Notes under the pieces: generated by a model
Databases searched by the model: none
Seen by the model: the letters and a program-made list of their open reading frames with translations, nothing else
What the model was told of the DNA's origin: nothing
Program-made: the position numbers and the translations under genes
DNA from: Faecalicatena contorta
Lineage (GTDB): Bacteria > Bacillota > Clostridia > Lachnospirales > Lachnospiraceae
Assembly (NCBI RefSeq): GCF_003149105.1
Contig: NZ_QGDS01000013.1
Location: 1-64,000 of the forward strand
DNA length: 64,000 nt
Direction: 5' to 3'
In this document: in pieces, positions 7,922 to 14,627 of the stretch
How the letters are laid out: each line of letters starts with the position of its first letter
Position numbering within the stretch: position 1 is the stretch's first letter

Positions 7922-9049
7922 ATGAAGATAGAGGAATTAAAAACGCCGGTTTATTTGGTGGATGAGAAGAAGCTGGAGGAAAATCTTCAGATACTGGGAG
8001 AAGTACAACAGAATACCGGATGCCGGATTTTGCTGGCACAAAAGGCATTTTCCATGTATAAGGTTTACCCTTTGATTAGAAAATACCTGGCAGGGGCAAC
8101 TGCCAGCGGATTATATGAGGCAAGACTGGGGGCAGAAGAGATGGGCGGTGAGAACCATGTGTTTTCCCCTGCATATACAGAGGCGGAAATGAAGGAACTT
8201 TGCACAATTTGCGGCCATATCAGCTTTAATTCTATTTCACAGCTAGAAAAACACAGAAAGATATGGGAAACGTCACCAGTCAGTGTAGGACTTCGGGTGA
8301 ATCCGGAACATTCTACACAGGAGGATCATGAAATTTATGATCCTTGTGCTCCAGGCTCGCGTCTGGGAATTCGTTTGTCCCAGTTTCCCCGGGAATTGCC
8401 AAGGGGAGTGGAAGGGCTGCATATCCATACTTTGTGTGAACAGGATGCAGCGCCTTTAATTGAGACCTTTGAGACAGTAGAAAAGAAGTTTGGCAAATAC
8501 CTTCACCAAATCAAATGGCTGAACCTGGGAGGCGGACATCATATTACGAAGCCGGGATATGACAGAGAGGTGCTGGAGACATTAATTTGCAGAATTCAGG
8601 ACACATACAAGGTAAAGGTATATTTAGAGCCGGGAGAAGCCATTGCCCTGGATGCAGGATATTTTATTACAGAAGTGATGGATATTGTGGAATGGGAAAC
8701 TCCTGCTCTTATTTTGGATGGATCTGCAGCCTGCCATATGCCTGATGTGCTGGAAATGCCCTACCGGCCTCCCTTGAGAAACAGCGGACTGCCGGGAGAA
8801 CGGGCAGTTACCTGTAAGCTCGGCTCAAGAACCTGCCTTGCGGGAGATATCATAGGAGAATACAGCTTTGATGTCCGGCCTGAAATTGGCGACAGACTTG
8901 TATTTGAGGATATGGCAATCTACACTATGGTGAAAAATAACACCTTCAATGGAATGCCCCTCCCGGATATTGCATTGCTCCGCAAAAATGGAGAATGTGA
9001 ACTTGTCAGGCGATTTGATTATAAAGATTTTAAGGAGCGCTTATCCTGA
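7922..9049 (+). CDS. nspC: Carboxy(nor)spermidine decarboxylase
   Basis: Fold-III (alanine-racemase type) PLP decarboxylase that turns carboxyspermidine into spermidine. 375 residues. Lys41 in ILLAQKAFSMY is the PLP lysine; glycine-rich NLGGGHHITKPGYD binds the phosphate; LEPGEAIALDAGY and the C-terminal SRTCLAGD supply the second active-site Cys/Asp. Overlaps aguA in TGATG (9047-9051), so translation is coupled. Confidence 0.93.
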   Translation: MKIEELKTPVYLVDEKKLEENLQILGEVQQNTGCRILLAQKAFSMYKVYPLIRKYLAGATASGLYEARLGAEEMGGENHVFSPAYTEAEMKELCTICGHISFNSISQLEKHRKIWETSPVSVGLRVNPEHSTQEDHEIYDPCAPGSRLGIRLSQFPRELPRGVEGLHIHTLCEQDAAPLIETFETVEKKFGKYLHQIKWLNLGGGHHITKPGYDREVLETLICRIQDTYKVKVYLEPGEAIALDAGYFITEVMDIVEWETPALILDGSAACHMPDVLEMPYRPPLRNSGLPGERAVTCKLGSRTCLAGDIIGEYSFDVRPEIGDRLVFEDMAIYTMVKNNTFNGMPLPDIALLRKNGECELVRRFDYKDFKERLS

Positions 9050-10185
9050 TGAAGATATTAGACAGCTTACCTAAAAAAGACGGATATCATATGCCGGCGG
9101 AATTTGCCCCCCATGCAGGCACTTTGGTAATCTGGCCGGTGCGCCCGGGCAGTTGGGGGAAAGATCCGGCAGAAGCCCAGGAGGCATTTTGCAGGATGAT
9201 TCATGAGATATCCAAAGGTGAAAAAGTTTACGTATTGGCAGATAACGAACATATAGAAGAGGCCCGGAGTGCAGTTGAAAAAACGAAGGGAGGAAAGCCC
9301 GGTCAGGAAATCGTCCTGCTGACCATAGACAGTGACGATGCATGGGCAAGAGATGTATGTCCTACCTTTCTGACAGATGGTTTACATGTCCGGGGCGTGA
9401 ACTGGAAGTTCAATGCATGGGGTGGAGAAGAGGACGGCTTGTATGCTTCGTGGGAAAAAGATAATGTCGTAGCAGAAAAGGTTTGTGCTGCTTTGGATTG
9501 TTCCTGCTATGATGCCGGGGACTTTGTGCTGGAAGGAGGTTCCATCCATTCTGACGGTGAGGGAACAGTTCTGGTTACAGAAAGCTGTATGTTAAGCAGC
9601 GGCAGAAATCCCGGTCTTTCCAAAGAGCAGATAGAGCAGAAGCTAAAAGATTATCTGGGCGCTGAAAAGGTTCTGTGGCTTCCCAGGGGAATTTCCAGGG
9701 ACGAAACCAATGAGCATGTGGATAATGTCTGTGCTTTTACTGCCCCGGGTGAGGTTGTTCTGGCCTGGACCGATAACTCTGAAGATGAGCAGTACGAACT
9801 CTCAAAGGCCTGCCTGAACTATCTGGAAGCACAAGAAGATGCCAAAGGGCGGAAACTGGTGGTTCACAAGCTGCCTATACCGGAGGTTCCCGTCTGTGTC
9901 AGGAAAGAGGACGTGGACAAATATGAGTTTGAGATTGGGGAAGACATCAGAGAGGCAGGGGAAAGGCTTGCTGCCAGTTATGTGAACTTTTATTTTACGA
10001 ATGATTCTGTAATAGTCCCCCAGTTTGGCGGGGAGAATAAGGAAAGTGACAGGCGTGCCTTGGACATTCTGAGGCGTATTTGTCCCGGACGTAAAATTAC
10101 AGGAATTGACAGCCGTATCATCCTGCTGGGCGGAGGGAATATCCACTGCATTACCCAGCAGATACCAAAAGGAGAAATGCAATGA
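9049..10185 (+). CDS. aguA: Agmatine deiminase
   Basis: Hydrolyses agmatine to N-carbamoylputrescine and ammonia. 378 residues, usual length. Family marks: YHMPAEFAPHAGTLVIWPVRPGSW at the N-terminus, DAWARDVCPTF, GGEEDGLY, the catalytic HVDN (His), and the nucleophile Cys in GGGNIHCITQQIP near the C-terminus. Overlaps nspC upstream and aguB downstream by ATGA-type junctions. Confidence 0.95.
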   Translation: MKILDSLPKKDGYHMPAEFAPHAGTLVIWPVRPGSWGKDPAEAQEAFCRMIHEISKGEKVYVLADNEHIEEARSAVEKTKGGKPGQEIVLLTIDSDDAWARDVCPTFLTDGLHVRGVNWKFNAWGGEEDGLYASWEKDNVVAEKVCAALDCSCYDAGDFVLEGGSIHSDGEGTVLVTESCMLSSGRNPGLSKEQIEQKLKDYLGAEKVLWLPRGISRDETNEHVDNVCAFTAPGEVVLAWTDNSEDEQYELSKACLNYLEAQEDAKGRKLVVHKLPIPEVPVCVRKEDVDKYEFEIGEDIREAGERLAASYVNFYFTNDSVIVPQFGGENKESDRRALDILRRICPGRKITGIDSRIILLGGGNIHCITQQIPKGEMQ

Positions 10186-11063
10186 GCAAAACAACAGTTG
10201 CCGTTATCCAGATGCAGTGTACAAAGGAAGTGCGGCAGAATATAGAAAACGCGGAAAAGTATGTACGTCAGGCAGCAGATATGGGCGGGCAGATTATACT
10301 TTTGCCCGAATTATTTGAGCGGCAGTATTTTTGTCAGGAAAGACAGTATGGATATTATAGTTATGCACTAAGCGCAGAGGAGAATCCGGCAGTATGCAGG
10401 ATGCGGGAGCTGGCCCAGGAACTGGCACTGGTTATTATTGTCAGTTTTTATGAAAAGTCAGGAAATGTATTATACAACTCCGCAGCAGTAGTGGACGCAG
10501 ATGGGAGTCTGCTTGGAGTTTACCGCAAAACTCATATTCCGGACGACCACTTTTATCAGGAGAAATTTTATTTTACTCCGGGAGATACCGGATTTACCGT
10601 GTGGGATACGAGGTATGGAAAAATCGGTGTGGGAATCTGCTGGGACCAGTGGTTTCCAGAGACTGCCCGGTGCCTGGCTTTAAAAGGGGCAGATGTGATT
10701 CTATATCCAACTGCTATTGGCAGTGAGCCTATATTGGATTGCGACAGCTCCGGTCACTGGATGAGAACCATGCAGGGCCATGCGGCGGCAAATATTGTCC
10801 CAGTGGCGGCAGCCAACAGATATGGCGTAGAAACTGTAGAACCATGCGCAGAAAATGCAGAACAAAATTCTGTCTTGGAATTTTATGGAAGCAGTTTTAT
10901 TACAGATGAAACCGGTGATATTTTATGTTGTGCAAAAAAAAGTGGGACAAAAATTTTGCTTGCAGAATTTGATTTTGAAAAAATCAGGCAAGAGCGGCTG
11001 GAATGGGGGTTATTCAGGGATCGAAGGCCAGATTGCTATGGGGAGATATGCGGCCATTTTTAA
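10182..11063 (+). CDS. aguB: N-carbamoylputrescine amidase
   Basis: Nitrilase-superfamily enzyme giving putrescine, CO2 and ammonia. 293 residues; the catalytic triad is visible as Glu in LPELFERQYF, Lys in YRKTHIPDD and Cys in GVGICWDQWFPE. Last gene of the operon: with aguA and speA it supplies putrescine from arginine, which the two preceding enzymes turn into spermidine. No clear terminator follows in the 120 bases before sigG. Confidence 0.95.
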   Translation: MSKTTVAVIQMQCTKEVRQNIENAEKYVRQAADMGGQIILLPELFERQYFCQERQYGYYSYALSAEENPAVCRMRELAQELALVIIVSFYEKSGNVLYNSAAVVDADGSLLGVYRKTHIPDDHFYQEKFYFTPGDTGFTVWDTRYGKIGVGICWDQWFPETARCLALKGADVILYPTAIGSEPILDCDSSGHWMRTMQGHAAANIVPVAAANRYGVETVEPCAENAEQNSVLEFYGSSFITDETGDILCCAKKSGTKILLAEFDFEKIRQERLEWGLFRDRRPDCYGEICGHF

Positions 11064-11134
11064 ATAGACAGTATTTGTCAAGGTCTAAAACTTTCTAAAA
11101 TTTCCTCAGACTGGGAATAACCAGTGCATGGATT

Positions 11135-11180
11135 GAGAATCATTTTACTAGATTAAAATTTTTCATCTAGGAGGATTCTC
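11135..11180 (+). promoter_or_regulatory. Hairpin sequestering the sigG ribosome site
   Basis: Inverted repeats GAGAATC (11135-11141)/GATTCTC (11174-11180) and, nested, CTAGAT (11148-11153)/ATCTAG (11165-11170) form one long interrupted stem. The AGGAGG site (11169-11174) is partly paired or held in the 3-base internal bulge, four bases before ATG 11184 at the stem foot. A leader hairpin that lowers translation of sigG is reported in Bacillus subtilis; the same logic is plausible here. I could not place a convincing sigma-F promoter. Confidence 0.6.
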
Positions 11181-11183
11181 ATT

Positions 11184-11963
11184 ATGGCTCTGAATAAAGT
11201 TGAACTATGTGGCGTGAATACAGCGAAGCTTCCACTCTTGAAAGAAGAAGAGAAGGAGGCTTTGTTTACTCGTATCAAAGCGGGGGACGAAGAAGCAAGG
11301 GAAGAGTATATCAAAGGAAATTTAAGGCTGGTCCTGAGCGTGATTAAGCGGTTTTCCAACAGCAATGAAAATGCAGACGATTTATTCCAGATCGGGTGCG
11401 TGGGGTTAATGAAGGCGGTAGACAATTTTGACCCTGACAGGCTGGTGAAATTTTCAACTTATGCCGTACCTATGATTATTGGGGAAGTACGCAGATACCT
11501 GAGGGACAATAATTCCATCCGGGTCAGCCGCTCTCTGCGTGATACAGCATATAAGGCAATTTATGCAAAAGAAGGATACATGAAGAAACACTTAAAAGAG
11601 CCTACTGTCCAGGAAATTGCGGAGGAAATCGGAATCTCCAAGGAAGATATTGTGTTTGCCCTGGATGCAATCCAGATGCCCATGAGTCTGCATGAACCGG
11701 TTTATAATGAGGGCGGGGACACACTCTATGTTATGGATCAGGTCAGTGACAGAAAGAACAAAGAAGAAAACTGGGTGGAAGAATTGTCACTTGAGGCAGC
11801 TATGGAGCGTCTGAATGAGCGGGAACGCTATATAATTACCCTGCGGTTTTTCGAAGGCAAAACCCAGATGGAAGTAGCAGAAGAGATAAAAATATCCCAG
11901 GCACAGGTCAGCAGACTGGAAAAAAACGCCCTAAAAGTAATGAAACAATATCTATTGGGGTGA
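11184..11963 (+). CDS. sigG: RNA polymerase sporulation sigma factor sigma-G
   Basis: Late forespore sigma factor. 259 residues. The start MALNKVELCGVNTAKLP is the conserved SigG N-terminus (SpoIIAB/CsfB contact region). Region 2: NLRLVLSVIKRFSN, DDLFQIGCVGLMKAVDNFD, FSTYAVPMIIGEVRRYLRD. Region 3: EPTVQEIAEEIGISKEDI. Region 4: TQMEVAEEIKISQAQVSRLEK. No pro-sequence, as expected. It lies about 9 kb from sigE instead of next to it. Confidence 0.96.
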   Translation: MALNKVELCGVNTAKLPLLKEEEKEALFTRIKAGDEEAREEYIKGNLRLVLSVIKRFSNSNENADDLFQIGCVGLMKAVDNFDPDRLVKFSTYAVPMIIGEVRRYLRDNNSIRVSRSLRDTAYKAIYAKEGYMKKHLKEPTVQEIAEEIGISKEDIVFALDAIQMPMSLHEPVYNEGGDTLYVMDQVSDRKNKEENWVEELSLEAAMERLNERERYIITLRFFEGKTQMEVAEEIKISQAQVSRLEKNALKVMKQYLLG

Positions 11964-11971
11964 CCGATAGT

Positions 11972-12106
11972 GATTAGCGAGGTATTTTCGAGCTTAGCAC
12001 GTAGGTCGTTCTTTGAGATTAGCGAGGTCTTTTACGAGCTTAGCGAAAAGAACTTCCTTTCCAAGCAGCAGAGAAAGATGAACTTAGCGAAAAGAACTTC
12101 CCTTAA
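11972..12106 (-). repeat. Diverged reverse copies of nested-hairpin repeat family 2
   Basis: Two units, GATTAGCGAGGTATTTTCGA.. (11972-11998) and a near copy (12017-12044), are followed by two direct repeats sharing CTTAGCGAAAAGAACTTCC (about 12039-12057 and 12083-12101). Read on the minus strand the units become GCTAAGCTCGAAAATACC..GCTAATC. This matches the core of the units before pth (CTAAAGCTTGAAAAGACC) and before the glycosyltransferase at 31008 (GTAAGCTCTGAAAATACC). It lies between sigG and the next gene. No coding capacity seen. Confidence 0.55.
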
Positions 12107-12122
12107 ACTTCCTTATGGCAAC

Positions 12123-12152
12123 TTGATATTTACATTTTCACGACTTTATACT
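12123..12152 (+). promoter_or_regulatory. Promoter for HAD phosphatase gene
   Basis: TTGATA (12123-12128), 18-base spacer, TATACT (12147-12152), about 38 bases upstream of the ATG at 12191. Confidence 0.5.
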
Positions 12153-12190
12153 ATGATAAATATAGAATAAAGTGAAAATGGAGAGGAACC

Positions 12191-12850
12191 ATGTATAAAA
12201 TTTGCATTTTTGACTTAGACGGAACCTTGGTGGATACGCTGGATTCTCTAACTTTTTCTGTAAATGAGACATTGAAAGAGATGGAACTTCCACCGGTTTC
12301 CAGAGAAGAGTGCCGCATATTTGTAGGTGAGGGCGCCAGACGGTTGATGGAAAAGGCGCTGCTGGCAGGCGGACAGGAAAATCTGCAGCGGATTGATGAA
12401 GCCATGGAAATATATGGTCGTATATTTGATGCCAACTGCACATATCATGTAATATCCTATGACGGAATCCCTGAGCTGTTAAGAGAAATGAAGGCTTTAG
12501 GTATTCGCCTGGCAGTGTTGTCCAACAAGCCTGACAGACAAACTGTCCGTGTAGCAGAAGAGATTTTTGGAAAAGATACTTTTCAGTGGATTCAGGGACA
12601 GAAGGCAGGCATACCCAGAAAGCCTGATCCATCCGCGGCACTTAAGATTGCCGGGGAACTGGGGGCCAGACCGGAGGAAACTATCTACATCGGAGATTCA
12701 GAGGTGGATATTGCAACCGGTACGGCAGCGAAGATGATGACCATTGGGGCATCCTGGGGCTTTAGGGGCAGGGCGGCACTTGAGGCAGCAGGAGCCGGAG
12801 TGATTGCAGATGCTCCGGAAGAAATTCTAAAATGGATTCGTGAAACTTAG
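12191..12850 (+). CDS. HAD-superfamily phosphatase, phosphoglycolate-phosphatase type
   Basis: Cytoplasmic phosphohydrolase of 219 residues. HAD motif I FDLDGTLVDT (residues 7-16), a helical cap, motif II VLSNKPDR, motif III Lys region PRKPDPSAA and motif IV IGDSEVDIATG. Closest to Gph/PpaX-like enzymes; the natural substrate cannot be told. GGAGAGGAACC provides the ribosome site. A small acidic protein gene follows 13 bases after the stop. Confidence 0.88.
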   Translation: MYKICIFDLDGTLVDTLDSLTFSVNETLKEMELPPVSREECRIFVGEGARRLMEKALLAGGQENLQRIDEAMEIYGRIFDANCTYHVISYDGIPELLREMKALGIRLAVLSNKPDRQTVRVAEEIFGKDTFQWIQGQKAGIPRKPDPSAALKIAGELGARPEETIYIGDSEVDIATGTAAKMMTIGASWGFRGRAALEAAGAGVIADAPEEILKWIRET

Positions 12851-12863
12851 GAGGTGGAAAGTC

Positions 12864-13127
12864 ATGAATGAATATGATGAGGAGTGCCTGATCACATTTT
12901 TAAAGAAGCAAGCTCAATTATTTGATGAACCGGTAGCGGGAACATTGGAGGAAGCCGAAGCTTTTCTGGAAGACTGTATGGCAGTAGTAGTTGGCTCCTT
13001 CAAAGAAGTAAGGGAATATTTCGAGGAAAGTGGAATTGATGTGGACACAATGTCAGACGAAGAACTGGAAGACGCTTCCGAGGTTTTTGCACTTCCAGGC
13101 GGCCGGTATCTGATTGTGGAAGGATAA
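12864..13127 (+). CDS. Small acidic protein of unknown function
   Basis: 87 residues, start chosen at ATG 12864 behind AGGAGGTGG (12849-12857). An in-frame ATG at 12840 lies inside the preceding gene and has no ribosome site. Very acidic (runs of E/D), no membrane segment or signal. Contains FKEVREYFEESGIDVD and ends GGRYLIVEG. Co-directional with and close to the HAD gene, so probably co-transcribed. I do not recognise the family. Confidence 0.75.
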   Translation: MNEYDEECLITFLKKQAQLFDEPVAGTLEEAEAFLEDCMAVVVGSFKEVREYFEESGIDVDTMSDEELEDASEVFALPGGRYLIVEG

Positions 13128-13154
13128 TATTCTGAAAAGTTTTATAAGCAATGG

Positions 13155-13285
13155 GACAAGAAAGAATCCTGCAAGCAAGATTCTTTGTCTGGGGTGGGTT
13201 GCGATAGCAACACCTTCTTTGTCAACCCAGTGCGATTCCCGGTCAGGGGGTTATGTAATAGGAAACGAAGTTTCCTATTACATAA
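13155..13285 (+). repeat. Structured dispersed repeat, family 1, copy B (plus orientation)
   Basis: In order: hairpin GACAAGAAAGAATC (13155-13168)/GATTCTTTGTC (13179-13189); a domain closed by TGGGTTG (13195-13201)/CAACCCA (13223-13229) with GCGATAGC and ACACCTTCTTTGT inside; CAGTGCGATTCCCGG; and a 16-bp near-perfect palindrome TTATGTAATAGGAAAC/GTTTCCTATTACATAA (13251-13266, 13270-13285) with a 3-base loop. The same parts in the same order occur at 331-484 on the other strand. A different terminator hairpin follows directly. Confidence 0.65.
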
Positions 13286-13289
13286 AAAT

Positions 13290-13321
13290 AAAAGCCGCAG
13301 TATCATTTCACTGCGGCTTTT
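13290..13321. terminator. Bidirectional intrinsic terminator
   Basis: Perfect 12-bp stem AAAAGCCGCAGT (13290-13301)/ACTGCGGCTTTT (13310-13321) with an 8-base loop and A/T flanks on both sides. It serves the plus-strand transcripts and the convergent minus-strand gene. The stem includes the last codons of that minus-strand gene. Confidence 0.8.
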
Positions 13322-13737
13322 GCTATGGCCTCTTTTATTGCATCCAGTATTACCTGTGATGTATAAGGTGTATCTTTGGAGAGGGATATATCCTCCAGAG
13401 ATTGTTTGTCATAGACCTGATCGGCGATATCCTCAATTGCAGGCTGGATAAGCGGGAATACAGTCGTCATAGCCTCATCCAGATTGGAAAAGCGTATAGA
13501 GTTAATATGAGCCTCATCTACCGACACTTCAACTTCGAGATTTGTGTTGTTTAAGGTCAGCGTGGAAGTATAGATGCCCGGAGTGTATTGTTTTTTCGCG
13601 TCTGCACCTTTATCCTTCCCTCCCGGGCGGAACATGACAACCAGTAAAATTACCAGCAGTATGCCAAGTGCCACGAAGACAGTAGTATAGATAATTTCTT
13701 TCATGTGCAGAACGATAATTTTAGTTTTGGAACCCAT
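13303..13737 (-). CDS. Membrane-anchored protein with FMN-binding-like domain
   Basis: 144 residues from ATG 13737, chosen because GGGAGGT lies 7 bases upstream on the minus strand; the longer frame to 13863 has no ribosome site. One N-terminal membrane helix (about 14-34, VFVALGILLVILLVVMF), then an extracytoplasmic domain starting YTPGIYTSTLTLNN and ending PYTSQVILDAIKEAI. The GxY-T...V-V...I..I..S pattern with a terminal T-Q-VL-AI helix resembles FMN_bind/RnfG-type domains, without a clear SGAT flavinylation motif. Its terminator hairpin overlaps the final codons AKAAVK. Confidence 0.7.
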   Translation of the reverse strand: MGSKTKIIVLHMKEIIYTTVFVALGILLVILLVVMFRPGGKDKGADAKKQYTPGIYTSTLTLNNTNLEVEVSVDEAHINSIRFSNLDEAMTTVFPLIQPAIEDIADQVYDKQSLEDISLSKDTPYTSQVILDAIKEAIAKAAVK

Positions 13738-13856
13738 TGAAGAGACCTCCCGTGTAGTCATTTTAGTTCTGGATAATGGAAACAGAGAAAAAAAACTGCC
13801 CATTTCACTTTTTATAAGTGTATGACAGGAAATAGAAAAATATTCGTGAGTTTTGC

Positions 13857-13885
13857 GTGACAAATAGAGTGCCCTACTGTAAAAT
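13857..13885 (+). promoter_or_regulatory. Promoter of pth-mfd
   Basis: GTGACA (13857-13862), 17-base spacer, TAAAAT (13880-13885). Transcription from about 13892 would carry the whole repeat array at 13909-14029 as a 150-base leader in front of pth. Confidence 0.5.
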
Positions 13886-13908
13886 GGATAAGAAACAAGA
13901 AAACATCC

Positions 13909-14029
13909 ATGTCACTAAGGAAACAACCATACTGCTAAGTTCGAAAGAACCTCACTAAGTAGTATAAGCAAGTCGACAGGATGTACTTTGCAGCTAAAGC
14001 TTGAAAAGACCAAGCTAAGCTGCATAAGC
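13909..14029 (+). repeat. Nested-hairpin repeat family 2, two units in the pth leader
   Basis: Unit 1: outer stem ATACTGC (13929-13935)/GTAGTAT (13959-13965) around GTTC-GAAA-GAAC. Unit 2: outer stem TGCAGC (13989-13994)/GCTGCA (14019-14024), internal loop TAA/AA, inner stem AGCTTG (13998-14003)/CAAGCT (14011-14016), loop AAAAGAC. Units are flanked by ACATCC (before) and GGATGTACTTTG, and each is followed by TAAGCAAG. The last unit ends right at the AGAGGTG ribosome site of pth. The same design recurs at 30799-30996. Confidence 0.65.
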
Positions 14030-14043
14030 AAGAGGTGAAGGAT

Positions 14044-14622
14044 ATGTATATCATAGCAGGTCTGGGAAATCCGGATAAACAATATGAAGGTACAAGACAT
14101 AATGTGGGATTTGAAGTGATAGATTCCATTGCGGAAAAATACAATATAGCTGTAGACATAAAAAAACACCGCGCTTTTATAGGAAAGGGAATTATCGGCG
14201 GACAAAAGGTCATCCTGGCAAAGCCGCAGACTTATATGAACCTGAGCGGAGAAAGTATTATCAGTCTTGTGGAATATTATAAAATAGATGTGGAGCAGGA
14301 ACTGATTGTCATTTATGATGATGTCAGCCTTGATGTAGGGGCACTTAGAATCCGTGAAAAAGGAAGTGCAGGCGGACATAATGGAATTAAGAATATTATT
14401 GCCCACTTAGGAGGGCAGGTTTTCCCCAGAATTAAAATGGGGGTAGGTGAAAAGCCTCCCAGATATGATTTGGCAGATTATGTGCTGGGGCATTTTACGA
14501 AAGCAGAGCATGAGCTGATAGAAGAGGGCTGCAGATCTGCGGCACATGCTGTGGAAATGATAACCGCCGGGGATATAAAAGCAGCAATGAATCAGTATAA
14601 CCGGAAAAAGAAGGAAGAGTAA
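14044..14622 (+). CDS. pth: Peptidyl-tRNA hydrolase
   Basis: Releases peptides from peptidyl-tRNA that drops off ribosomes. 192 residues, usual length. Start ATG 14044 preferred over GTG 14035, because AGAGGTG lies 6 bases before it. Motifs: GLGNPDKQYEGTRHNVGF (catalytic His in RHN), FIGKG, KPQTYMNLSG, YDDVSLDVGALRIR, GSAGGHNGIKNI. Directly upstream of mfd (5 bases), a common Firmicutes pairing. Confidence 0.97.
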   Translation: MYIIAGLGNPDKQYEGTRHNVGFEVIDSIAEKYNIAVDIKKHRAFIGKGIIGGQKVILAKPQTYMNLSGESIISLVEYYKIDVEQELIVIYDDVSLDVGALRIREKGSAGGHNGIKNIIAHLGGQVFPRIKMGVGEKPPRYDLADYVLGHFTKAEHELIEEGCRSAAHAVEMITAGDIKAAMNQYNRKKKEE

Positions 14623-14627
14623 AAGAC

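Noticed and set aside
11064..11134. Sigma-F-type promoter for sigG
   Set aside because: Several partial matches to GYWTA and GGnnAnAnT exist but none with correct spacing, so none is listed.
14035..14043. GTG start for pth three codons upstream
   Set aside because: It lies inside the ribosome-binding sequence AGAGGTG; the ATG at 14044 has correct spacing and gives the normal Pth N-terminus.
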